Source: Merdimonas faecigallinarum (GTDB lineage Bacteria > Bacillota > Clostridia > Lachnospirales > Lachnospiraceae). From it: a DNA stretch of 64,000 nt. Below, in pieces: positions 50,761-58,441 of this stretch. The position numbers and the translations under genes were made by a program. The stretch spans positions 11,677 through 75,676 of the forward strand of contig DWXJ01000094.1 of NCBI GenBank assembly GCA_019119285.1. The letters run 5' to 3'. The notes below the pieces were generated by a model. That model did no database searches, was not told where the DNA came from, and saw only the letters and a list, made by a program, of their open reading frames with translations. How positions within the stretch are numbered: position 1 is the stretch's first letter; each line of letters opens with the position of its first letter.

Positions 50761-51360
50761 CTAGGGCATGATATATCCATCTTCTGGATGGTGAAAAGGG
50801 TTTGGCACATTGATGGTGAGAAGCCGGGCGGTTTTGTTGGTCTGGTTCATCCAATTATGCGTTTCGTTGGAATGGATCTGAATGCTGTCGCCGGGATAGA
50901 GCGTGTACTGGGAGGCGTTCAGGTGGAGTGTTACGACTCCTTCCAGGATATAAATGAACTCTTCTCCGGTGTGGCTGTACATTTCCAGATTTTCCTCATC
51001 AGCATTTGCGAAGGGAAGAAGGGTAAAAATGCGGGGAAGAAAATTAAATGCCGTGACATCATGGCTTAAAATGCTCTGGATGATCTGCGGGCTGACAGGC
51101 GTAGCCGGCAGGGAAAAACTGTGTATGACAGGATCCGCATCCGGCGCGGCAGCAGACTCTTCAAAAAAGCTACCCAGACTGACACCCAGGACGTTCGCAA
51201 CATTTTCCAGAGTGTCGATCGCAATAGAAGACAGCCCCCGTTCCATCTGTGAAAGAAATCCGATAGATAGATTTGTCATTTCGCTTAATTGTTTTAAGGT
51301 AAGGTTTTGCGCAGTCCGCAAAGCCTTAATTTTTTCTCCGATGGCAACATTTTGACTCAT
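50761..51360 (-). CDS. XRE-family transcriptional regulator with cupin domain
   Basis: Dual-domain regulator. N-terminal helix-turn-helix (IKALRTAQNLTLKQLSEMTN and FLSQMERGLSSIAIDTLENV, residues about 8-60) and C-terminal cupin (EFIYILEGVVTLHLNASQYT, PGDSIQIHSNETHNW) that probably binds a small ligand. Length 199 residues, normal for the group; relatives control amino-acid and polyamine catabolism. It is divergent from the proline-racemase-family gene, with three TTCATA-NN-TATGAA palindromes between them, making it the likely regulator of that operon. Its own promoter is TTGACG/TATACT. Confidence 0.87.
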   Translation of the reverse strand: MSQNVAIGEKIKALRTAQNLTLKQLSEMTNLSIGFLSQMERGLSSIAIDTLENVANVLGVSLGSFFEESAAAPDADPVIHSFSLPATPVSPQIIQSILSHDVTAFNFLPRIFTLLPFANADEENLEMYSHTGEEFIYILEGVVTLHLNASQYTLYPGDSIQIHSNETHNWMNQTNKTARLLTINVPNPFHHPEDGYIMP

Positions 51361-51386
51361 ATGAAAATCTCCCGTTTTTAATTATC

Positions 51387-51415
51387 AGTATAGTGAATTC
51401 CGGTGAATGCGTCAA
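51387..51415 (-). promoter_or_regulatory. Promoter of the XRE-cupin gene
   Basis: Minus-strand TTGACG, 17-nt spacer, TATACT, about 27 bp before the start codon. Confidence 0.65.
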
Positions 51416-51438
51416 CTGGAAACAAGAAAAAATGATAT

Positions 51439-51452
51439 TTCATATTTATGAA
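51439..51452. promoter_or_regulatory. Operator palindrome O1
   Basis: TTCATATTTATGAA, matching TTCATA-NN-TATGAA. It lies upstream of the XRE-cupin promoter. Confidence 0.6.
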
Positions 51453-51530
51453 AAATAAAATTTGAAATTTTAGAATATTAAATTTTTAACAGGATTGTTA
51501 AAGAATAAATTCAAATATTTGTGAAAAATA

Positions 51531-51544
51531 TTCATAAATATGAA
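51531..51544. promoter_or_regulatory. Operator palindrome O2
   Basis: TTCATAAATATGAA, same consensus, ending 8 bp before the -35 box of the catabolic operon. A degenerate relative, TTCAAATATTTGTGAA, lies at 51510-51525. Confidence 0.62.
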
Positions 51545-51552
51545 AAAAATTA

Positions 51553-51580
51553 TTGACTGGAAGGAGGGACATGGTATAAT
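51553..51580 (+). promoter_or_regulatory. Promoter of the hydroxyproline-type operon
   Basis: TTGACT, 16-nt spacer, TATAAT with an extended -10 (TGG before it). Confidence 0.7.
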
Positions 51581-51614
51581 GTAGACAGAAACTAGAACGC
51601 AGTCTATTGAAAAT

Positions 51615-51628
51615 TTCATAATTATGAA
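51615..51628. promoter_or_regulatory. Operator palindrome O3
   Basis: TTCATAATTATGAA, a perfect 14-bp palindrome in the early transcribed region, 20 bp before the epimerase start codon. Position suits repression by roadblock or looping with O1/O2. Confidence 0.62.
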
Positions 51629-51647
51629 CAAAAGAAAGGGGAATATT

Positions 51648-52655
51648 ATGAAAGCCAAAAAGATGTTTCGGACGATCGACACCCATACCTGTGGAGAACC
51701 GACGCGTACAGTGATCGGAGGGATCCCTCCGATCCCGGGGAAAACAATGGAAGAAAAAATGGTATATATGTCCGAAAGAGAAGACTGGATCCGTAAGCTT
51801 TTGACATACGAACCACGGGGCAATGATGTGATGTCGGGGACGATCATTACGGAACCATGCAGAACCGAAGCGGATTTCGGTGTGCTGTACTTTGAGGTGG
51901 GCGGCTGGATGCCTATGTGCGGCCATGACACGATTGGAGTGGGAACGGCGCTTCTGGAGAGCGGGATGGTAGAAGCGAAGGAACCGTATACCTATGTGAC
52001 ACTGGATACGGCTGCCGGCCTGGTCCGTCTTAAGATTGAAGTGAAAGACGGAACCGCCAAGAGCGTGACCTTCGTAAATGCCCCGGCGTTTGTACTGAAA
52101 AAAGATGCGTGGGTCGAGACCGGGAGGTATGGAACCCTGAAGCTGGATATTGCATTTGGCGGAAATATTTATGCCATACTTCCAGCGTCTGCCGTAGGGC
52201 TTAGGATCACGCCGGAAGAATCTTCACGGTTAATAGAGGCTGGGAATTATATTAAAAAGTATATTAATGAGCAGATCCCGGTCTGTCATCCCCAGATCCC
52301 TTTTGAAAACCATGTGACTCATGTTGAATTTTACGAACCGACAGACCGGGAGGATAAAGCAGTGAAAAATGCGGTGATCATACCGCCCGGGGCGGTGGAC
52401 CGGTCGCCGTGTGGCACAGGGACATCGGCTAAGCTTTCGGTACTGGCGGCAAAAGAAAAAATCAAAAAAGGCGAGAGTTTTGTACATCTGAGTATCCTTG
52501 GCGGACATTTTGACTGCAGATATCTGGATGATACAGAAGTGGAAGGAATACCGGCTGTGATACCGGAAGTGACGGGAAGAGCCTGGGTAACAGGGATCCA
52601 TACGTTTTTGCTGGATCCGGAGGATATATTTCAAGAAGGATATCAATTGGCATAA
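51648..52655 (+). CDS. Proline racemase family, likely 4-hydroxyproline 2-epimerase
   Basis: Cofactor-independent racemase/epimerase using two cysteines. Both are present: MPMCGHDTIGVG near residue 90 and DRSPCGTGTSAKL near 250, which excludes the 3-hydroxyproline dehydratase type that has Thr at the second site. Length 335 residues from the ATG after aaaggggaatatt. Among family members, proline racemase and hydroxyproline epimerase cannot be separated by eye, but the next genes (a multi-subunit imino-acid dehydrogenase, a DapA-family enzyme and a semialdehyde dehydrogenase) point to trans-4-hydroxy-L-proline to cis-4-hydroxy-D-proline. Confidence 0.86.
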   Translation: MKAKKMFRTIDTHTCGEPTRTVIGGIPPIPGKTMEEKMVYMSEREDWIRKLLTYEPRGNDVMSGTIITEPCRTEADFGVLYFEVGGWMPMCGHDTIGVGTALLESGMVEAKEPYTYVTLDTAAGLVRLKIEVKDGTAKSVTFVNAPAFVLKKDAWVETGRYGTLKLDIAFGGNIYAILPASAVGLRITPEESSRLIEAGNYIKKYINEQIPVCHPQIPFENHVTHVEFYEPTDREDKAVKNAVIIPPGAVDRSPCGTGTSAKLSVLAAKEKIKKGESFVHLSILGGHFDCRYLDDTEVEGIPAVIPEVTGRAWVTGIHTFLLDPEDIFQEGYQLA

Positions 52656-52677
52656 AAAAGAAAGAAGGAGTGTTGAA

Positions 52678-53004
52678 ATGGAATCAATGAGAGTATTGCA
52701 TCATCCGATCCTGGGCGAGCTGGATCAGAGCGGATTCGTGGAAATTACAGTGGACGGTCGAAAGATGCAGGCGAAAAAAGGAGAGACTATTGCCGCTGCA
52801 CTGCTTGCAAACGGAATCAGAATCCACAGATATACAACGAAGAAACACGAACCCAGGGGAATCTATTGCGGCATCGGCCAATGTACAGATTGTGTCATGA
52901 CGGTAAATGGGAATCCCAACGTCCGGACCTGTATTACGCCTGTGGAAGAGGGAATGGTGGTTGAGACGCAAGAAGGATTCGGAAAGAGAGGCGCTGTGAA
53001 ATGA
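52678..53004 (+). CDS. 2Fe-2S subunit of an imino-acid dehydrogenase (HcnA-like)
   Basis: Small plant-type ferredoxin-domain protein, the gamma-like subunit of HcnABC/hydroxyproline-oxidase complexes. Cluster ligands C...CGIGQCTDC (YCGIGQCTDCVMTV) near residue 62-72 and a further Cys in VRTCITPV. Length 108 residues. It ends 4 bp into the flavoprotein gene that follows. Likely passes electrons from the flavoproteins to an unknown acceptor. Confidence 0.83.
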   Translation: MESMRVLHHPILGELDQSGFVEITVDGRKMQAKKGETIAAALLANGIRIHRYTTKKHEPRGIYCGIGQCTDCVMTVNGNPNVRTCITPVEEGMVVETQEGFGKRGAVK

Positions 53005-54155
53005 AAAGAGAAGTCGTGATCATAGGAGGAGGGCCGGCAGGGCTGGCTGCTGCTATCGAGGCAAAAAAAGACGGGTGTGACGTGCTCCTGATAGATGAAA
53101 ACAGGAAGGCCGGGGGCCAGCTGTTTAAACAGCTGCATAAATTTTTCGGCTCCAGTGCTCACAGAGCCGGGGTCAGAGGGATCGATATTGGGAAAGAGCT
53201 GCTGGAAGAATCTGAAAAGATCCAGGTAGACGTATGGCTGAACAGTCCGTGCATCGGGATATTCCCGGATAAAAGGGCGGTAGTCCTGCGGGATGGAAAA
53301 ACGGAGATCGTAGAAGCTGAAAAACTTCTTCTGTGCACAGGGGGAGCAGAAAATCCGCTCCGTTTTCCGGGCTGGACGCTTCCGGGGGTTATGGGAGCCG
53401 GAGCGGCACAGACTATGGTAAACGTGCAGCGAGTCCTTCCGGGGAAAAGGATCCTGATGGTAGGATCCGGAAACGTAGGAGTGATCGTGGCGTATCAGCT
53501 TTTGCAGGCAGGGGCAGACGTGGTCGGTATTGTAGAAGGAATGCCGAGGATCGGAGCCTATGGTGTACATGCGGCGAAGATCCGCCGTGCGGGCATCCCG
53601 TTTTATCTGGGGTATACGATTGCAGAGGCAAGAGGCAAAGACCATGTAGAAAAAGCGGTGATCGCGAAATTTGAGAACGGCCAGATCGTGAAAGGAACAG
53701 AATTAGAGACTCAGGTAGACGCTGTCTGTATCGCCGTGGGGCTCAGGCCGCTGTCGGAACTGGCCCAGATGGCGGGAGTCCATCATGAATTTATCCCGGA
53801 ACTGGGCGGATGGATGCCGATACATAACGCGGACATGGAGACAAGCGTGCCGGGAATCTATGTGGCCGGAGATACGGCAGGCGTGGAAGAAGCCAGCACG
53901 GCAATGGATGAGGGCAGGCTTGCTGCTGCGGCCGCTGCCGCGGCGCTGGGACATTTGACAAAGGAACAGGCCGATGAAAGAAAAGCACAGATAAAAGGAC
54001 GGCTGGATTCTTTGCGCCAGGGACCTTTTGGAGAACGAAGAATGGCGGCAAAGAGCGAGTGGTCAAGAAGGGAGCATAAAAATGGAAAAAGGAATTATTT
54101 ACGATGGTTATCCGTCGATGGAAGAAATCCGGCAGGCAAACGGCTGGCCGGATGA
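53001..54155 (+). CDS. FAD/NAD(P)-binding oxidoreductase (HcnB-like alpha subunit)
   Basis: Flavoprotein subunit of the dehydrogenase. FAD motif VVIIGGGPAGLAAAIEAKKD at the N-terminus, a second Rossmann motif ILMVGSGNVGVIVAYQLLQA near residue 155, and the late FAD motif PGIYVAGDTAGVEEASTAMDEG near 285. Length 384 residues; the final 24 codons overlap the next gene (74 bp) and are not conserved-looking, so the annotated C-terminus may be partly out of the functional fold. The set HcnA-, HcnB- and HcnC-like in one operon defines the family of hydrogen-cyanide synthase/hydroxyproline oxidase enzymes. Confidence 0.83.
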   Translation: MKREVVIIGGGPAGLAAAIEAKKDGCDVLLIDENRKAGGQLFKQLHKFFGSSAHRAGVRGIDIGKELLEESEKIQVDVWLNSPCIGIFPDKRAVVLRDGKTEIVEAEKLLLCTGGAENPLRFPGWTLPGVMGAGAAQTMVNVQRVLPGKRILMVGSGNVGVIVAYQLLQAGADVVGIVEGMPRIGAYGVHAAKIRRAGIPFYLGYTIAEARGKDHVEKAVIAKFENGQIVKGTELETQVDAVCIAVGLRPLSELAQMAGVHHEFIPELGGWMPIHNADMETSVPGIYVAGDTAGVEEASTAMDEGRLAAAAAAAALGHLTKEQADERKAQIKGRLDSLRQGPFGERRMAAKSEWSRREHKNGKRNYLRWLSVDGRNPAGKRLAG

Positions 54156-54918
54156 GGAACGGTTTGCAAAAGGGCCGGTGGCAGTGATCGAATGCGTACA
54201 GCAGATTCCCTGCAATCCGTGTGAAAGGGCGTGTCCGTTTCATGCTATTCATATCGGAGAACCGATCACGAATACGCCCCAGGTAGACAGAAGTAAATGT
54301 ATCGGCTGCGGGATGTGTGTGGCGGCCTGTCCTGGACTTGCAATCTTCCTGGTAGATAAAAGCTATTCAGACACAGAGGCGAAGGTCAGCTTCCCGTTTG
54401 AATATGAGCCGCTTCCAAAGGAAGGGGACGAAGTAAAGGCACTCTCCCGGGGAGGGGAATATGTCTGCCAGGGCAGGGTAGTTAAAGTAATGACACCGGC
54501 AAAAAATGACCATACTCCAGTCATTACACTTGCTGTTCCAAAGGAATATGCAGATACGGTGCGGACGATGGAAAGACTCCGGCTGCCCGAAGAGCAGGAA
54601 GGATTTCAGCCGGTGGAGCCGGAAGGTGTCCTGGATGACGATGTGATCGTCTGCCGGTGTGAAGAAATCACCGCCGGGGAAATTAGAAAGGCGATCCGGA
54701 AGTACCATGCAACGACAGTTACAGAGGTAAAACGGCGTGTCAGGGCCGGCATGGGCCTGTGCCAGGGGCGTACCTGCGGAAAACTGGTCAGCCGTATTCT
54801 TGCAGAAGAAACGGGAAAACAGACGAGTGAGATCAAAGGAAGCACGGATCGTCCGCCAGTCCGGCCGGTAACATTTGGAGAGCTCGAGAAGGGGCAGGAA
54901 GGAGGAGAAGATGAGTAA
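54082..54918 (+). CDS. Ferredoxin (2x4Fe-4S) fused to a BFD-like 2Fe-2S domain
   Basis: Electron-transfer protein. A bacterial ferredoxin pair CNPCERACPFHAI and CIGCGMCVAACPG (residues about 35-85), a middle beta-domain of about 80 residues, and a C-terminal BFD-like cluster CRCEEITAGEIRKAI with CQGRTCG (near 190-235). Length 278 residues from the ATG after agaagggagcataaaa. It lies between the HcnB- and HcnC-like genes; bacterial HcnABC-type operons usually have only three subunits, so this is an extra partner likely to route electrons from the dehydrogenase to a low-potential or membrane acceptor. It overlaps HcnC by 8 bp. Confidence 0.8.
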   Translation: MEKGIIYDGYPSMEEIRQANGWPDEERFAKGPVAVIECVQQIPCNPCERACPFHAIHIGEPITNTPQVDRSKCIGCGMCVAACPGLAIFLVDKSYSDTEAKVSFPFEYEPLPKEGDEVKALSRGGEYVCQGRVVKVMTPAKNDHTPVITLAVPKEYADTVRTMERLRLPEEQEGFQPVEPEGVLDDDVIVCRCEEITAGEIRKAIRKYHATTVTEVKRRVRAGMGLCQGRTCGKLVSRILAEETGKQTSEIKGSTDRPPVRPVTFGELEKGQEGGEDE

Positions 54919-56089
54919 AGCATTTGATGTAGCAGTGATCGGAGCGGGATCCATTGGGACGTCTGTGGCCTATTTCAATGCGAAAAAGGGCGCTTCCGTA
55001 GTCCTGATCGATGCCGGTGACATTGCGGAATCTACCAGCAGCCGCAGTGATGGAAATGTTTTAGTCTGTGATAAACAGCCCGGCTTTGACGCTATTTTTG
55101 CAAAAGCGAGCCAGGACATGTTTGAGGGACTGAGCAAAGAACTGGACTATGATTTTGAATGGCGGCAGAGAGGAAGCCTCTTCCTGACAGAGACGGAGGA
55201 AGAGTTTCAGACAGCGTCAGAGTTTTGCGAGAAAATGAAGAAGTGCGGAATACAGATGCGCATGATGGACAATAAAGAAGTACAGGACGACGAACCGTAT
55301 CTGGCAAAAGACATCTACGGAGGGCTGGAGACGATCTCGGACGGTTCCGTATATCCGATTGGCCTGGCCTACGGGTTTGCGCTCGGGGCAGAGAAAAAGG
55401 GCGCAGTGCTGTCCCTGCACAATCGAGTTTCCAATATCTATAAAGAAGAAAGAAGCTTTGTCATAGAGACAGAAGAAGGAAAAATCCTGGCGAAAAATGT
55501 GGTAGATGCATGTGGAGTCTGGGCGCCGGTCATCGGAGCAATGGTAGGAGTCCCGGTTCCGATCCGTCCGCGGCAGGGGCAGATCCTGGTATCGGAACAG
55601 ACATTCCAGGTTGCCAGGAGAAAAGTTCATGAGTTCGGATATATGTCTGCGAAGTTCCAGAGTGATACCTACCGGAGGCCGGTTTCCAAACGTGTAGAAA
55701 AGTACGGCGTTGCTTTTGTATTTGAACCGACGGCATCCAATAATTTCCTGATCGGATCATCCAGAACTTTTGCAGGAGAAGATGTTTCCAGCAGTATAGA
55801 AGTCATGAAGGCGATGGCGGAAAGGGCGATCCGTTTCTTCCCTGTCATAGCAGATATTAAGGTCATCCGTTCTTACAGCGGCCTGCGTCCATACACACCG
55901 GATCATATGCCGATCGTATCGGATACGCCGGTAGAAGGCTTTTTCATCGCAGCCGGGCATGAAGGGGACGGCATTGGGCTGTCGCCGATCACGGGAAAAG
56001 TGATGGCGGACATGATCGCCGGTGAGGAGCCGTTTATGGATCTTAGCCCGCTTAGTTATTCACGGTTTGAGAAGTCTCAGTTACAGTAA
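54911..56089 (+). CDS. FAD-dependent amino/imino-acid dehydrogenase (HcnC/DadA-like beta subunit)
   Basis: DAO-family flavoprotein, catalytic subunit. FAD motif VAVIGAGSIGTSVAYFNAKK at the N-terminus, and the C-terminal motif SYSGLRPYTPDHMPIVSDTP and GHEGDGIGLSPITGKVMADM. Length 392 residues from the ATG following ggaggaga. Expected reaction: oxidation of the D-imino acid made by the epimerase to a pyrroline carboxylate. Which acceptor takes the electrons in an anaerobe is open. Confidence 0.84.
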   Translation: MSKAFDVAVIGAGSIGTSVAYFNAKKGASVVLIDAGDIAESTSSRSDGNVLVCDKQPGFDAIFAKASQDMFEGLSKELDYDFEWRQRGSLFLTETEEEFQTASEFCEKMKKCGIQMRMMDNKEVQDDEPYLAKDIYGGLETISDGSVYPIGLAYGFALGAEKKGAVLSLHNRVSNIYKEERSFVIETEEGKILAKNVVDACGVWAPVIGAMVGVPVPIRPRQGQILVSEQTFQVARRKVHEFGYMSAKFQSDTYRRPVSKRVEKYGVAFVFEPTASNNFLIGSSRTFAGEDVSSSIEVMKAMAERAIRFFPVIADIKVIRSYSGLRPYTPDHMPIVSDTPVEGFFIAAGHEGDGIGLSPITGKVMADMIAGEEPFMDLSPLSYSRFEKSQLQ

Positions 56090-56113
56090 TTATTTTTTTA
56101 GGAGGATATGAAT

Positions 56114-57004
56114 ATGAATCAGGAGTTTAAAGGAATTTATGCCGTGGCAGTTACGCCTTTCAAGGAAGATGGAAGCTTTGACTTTGATGCGGCGAAAAAG
56201 AATCTGGACTGGCTGATCAGCCAGGGAGTCCAGGGGGTATGTATCCTGGGAGCGACAGGAGAGTATCAGAGCGTCTCGGATGAAGAACACATGGCGTATG
56301 TCAGGGAGATTGTTCCATATATAAAAGACCGCGTCAGCGTAATCGTGGGAGCGTCCAGAGAGCGGCCGGAAGACGTGGTAAAACTGGTCGAAAATGTGAA
56401 AGAATGCGGAGCCCATGCCGCCATGGTACTGCCGTCGTTCTACTGTCATCCGGCCCAGGATGAGATCGTGGAACATTATCGTTATATCCAGGAAAAGACG
56501 CAGTTCCCGATCGTGGCATATAACAATCCGGGATCGGCAGGCGTGGAGATTGGAAGAGAGGCGTTTCAGCAGATCATGGAACTTCCGTACACCGCGGTCA
56601 TCAAGGAATCCAGCGGAAGCATGCAGAAATTGACAGAGGTGCTTTTTGATGCGCCGGAACGGGTGTCCGTATTCTGCGGCTGTGATAATCTTGCGTTTGA
56701 AAGCTTTGCAGACGGGGCCTGCGGATGGATATGCATGCTGGCAAATGTTGCGCCGGGACAGTGCGTGGAGCTTTACCGGGCAGTCTGTGAAGAAAAGGAT
56801 CTGGAAAAGGGCAAGGAAATCTATAAGCAGATCCTGCCGGCGCTGAATGTGCTGGAGTCCTTTGACAAGCCGGTACAGGCGCTGAAATACGGGCTGGATC
56901 AGAAAGGCCTGTGCGGAGGATACGTGCGCAGACCGAGAAGAGAGCTGAATGATTCGGAGAAGGCTTACCTTTCCGCAGCAATGCAGTTTGAAAAATTAAG
57001 ATAG
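56114..57004 (+). CDS. DapA-family aldolase/deaminase, likely pyrroline-4-hydroxy-2-carboxylate deaminase
   Basis: Class I Schiff-base TIM barrel. LGATGEYQSVSDEEH near residue 45, the tyrosine in IVAYNNPGSAG near 135, and the Schiff-base lysine in TAVIKESSGSMQKL near 160. Length 296 residues, normal. Relatives cleave or dehydrate keto acids (dihydrodipicolinate, KDG) or deaminate pyrroline-hydroxycarboxylate. Behind the dehydrogenase and before the semialdehyde dehydrogenase, the last of these, giving 2-oxoglutarate semialdehyde, fits best. The second ATG (56114) is better spaced from ggagg than the first (56108). Confidence 0.8.
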   Translation: MNQEFKGIYAVAVTPFKEDGSFDFDAAKKNLDWLISQGVQGVCILGATGEYQSVSDEEHMAYVREIVPYIKDRVSVIVGASRERPEDVVKLVENVKECGAHAAMVLPSFYCHPAQDEIVEHYRYIQEKTQFPIVAYNNPGSAGVEIGREAFQQIMELPYTAVIKESSGSMQKLTEVLFDAPERVSVFCGCDNLAFESFADGACGWICMLANVAPGQCVELYRAVCEEKDLEKGKEIYKQILPALNVLESFDKPVQALKYGLDQKGLCGGYVRRPRRELNDSEKAYLSAAMQFEKLR

Positions 57005-57020
57005 AGGAGGCAGCAGGAAA

Positions 57021-58430
57021 ATGGAAATCCGTAAATTATATATTGATGGACAGTGGGTAGAATCAGAACAAAAAGAGTGGATCGAGATTGAAAATCCGGC
57101 AGACCATGAAATCATTGCCAAAGTACCCAGAGGATGTAAAGAGGATGTTGACAAGGCAGTGCGCGCTGCCAAAAAAGCATTTGAAACCTGGCAGTATACT
57201 TCATTGGAAACAAGAGTGTCTTTGATGAAAAAAGTGGTAGAGGGGCTGAAAGGAAGAAGACAGGAACTGATCGAGACGATCACAAAGGAACTGGGATCTC
57301 CTTACCAGGTATCTGCGGATGTACATACAGATCCTTTCTTATTAGAAGCGGAGTATTATATCCGGACAGCGGCGTCTTTTCCTTATGAAGAACGCAGAGA
57401 GACATCGGTGGTGCGGAGAGAACCGGTGGGAGTCGTGGGAGGACTGACGCCCTGGAACTTCCCGCTGGAACAGATCGAGAAGAAAGTAGTGCCGGCGCTT
57501 TTGGCAGGCAATTGCGTTGTGCTGAAACCAAGCCAGTTTACGCCCCTGACCGCATACATTTTGACAGAAGAGATCGAAAAAGCCGGATATCCGGCGGGAG
57601 TCTTTAATCTGGTAACCGGCCGCGGCGGAGAAGTTGGCAATGCGCTTGCCGTCCATGAGGATGTAGATATGATCTCATTTACCGGATCTACCAGTGCAGG
57701 AAGAGAAGTGGCGAGGCTTGCCCTTGGAAATATCAAAAAGATTGCACTGGAACTGGGCGGAAAGTCCGCGGCAATCCTGTTGAAAGGTGGAGATTGGGAG
57801 CAGGGGATCCGCGCCGTGCTGGATACGATCGTCCCCAATGCCGGGCAGACCTGCAATGCGCTGACCAGGCTTTTGGTGCCGGAAGATGAGCTTGGACGGG
57901 CTGAAGAGATCATCAAAGAACAGCTGAAAGATTACAAATATGGCCGTCCGGAAGACTGGAATGTGACACAGGGACCGCTGGCTTCCAGGAAGCAGTATGA
58001 CCGTGTAAAAGATTATATCGAGCTGGGAGTCCAGGAAGGGGCAAGAATGATTACAGGAAAGGTTCCACAGGATGACGGCAGTTATTATGTAGAACCGGTG
58101 GTGTTCAGCGATGTAAGATCTGAAATGCGGATCGCCAGAGAAGAAATTTTCGGACCGGTATTGGTGGTTCTGCCGTATCGTACGCAGGAAGAAGCGGTAC
58201 AGATTGCGAACGACAGCATCTATGGACTGGCAGGGGCTGTGTTCGGCCCTGAGGAGGAAGCCGGGAAAGTTGCCAGACAGATGAAAACGGGAACCGTTTA
58301 TGTAAACGAAGGACAATGGGATCCCTCCGCTCCGTTCGGCGGCTACAAACAGTCTGGACTGGGAAGAGAAGGCGGAGTTGAAGGATATGAAGAATTCCTG
58401 GAAGTTAAGACCATTTATGACTGGAAATAA
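57021..58430 (+). CDS. Aldehyde dehydrogenase, likely 2-oxoglutarate semialdehyde dehydrogenase
   Basis: NAD(P)-dependent oxidation of an aldehyde to an acid. Catalytic Cys in NAGQTCNALTRLLVPE near residue 280, Glu in LELGGKSAAILLKG near 245, cofactor motif FTGSTSAGREVARLA near 215. Length 469 residues, normal. Family membership is secure; the substrate comes from context, and 2-oxoglutarate semialdehyde would be the common product of both hydroxyproline and sugar-acid routes. Starts 16 bp after the DapA-like gene. Confidence 0.85.
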   Translation: MEIRKLYIDGQWVESEQKEWIEIENPADHEIIAKVPRGCKEDVDKAVRAAKKAFETWQYTSLETRVSLMKKVVEGLKGRRQELIETITKELGSPYQVSADVHTDPFLLEAEYYIRTAASFPYEERRETSVVRREPVGVVGGLTPWNFPLEQIEKKVVPALLAGNCVVLKPSQFTPLTAYILTEEIEKAGYPAGVFNLVTGRGGEVGNALAVHEDVDMISFTGSTSAGREVARLALGNIKKIALELGGKSAAILLKGGDWEQGIRAVLDTIVPNAGQTCNALTRLLVPEDELGRAEEIIKEQLKDYKYGRPEDWNVTQGPLASRKQYDRVKDYIELGVQEGARMITGKVPQDDGSYYVEPVVFSDVRSEMRIAREEIFGPVLVVLPYRTQEEAVQIANDSIYGLAGAVFGPEEEAGKVARQMKTGTVYVNEGQWDPSAPFGGYKQSGLGREGGVEGYEEFLEVKTIYDWK

Positions 58431-58441
58431 AGGAGGTACCT

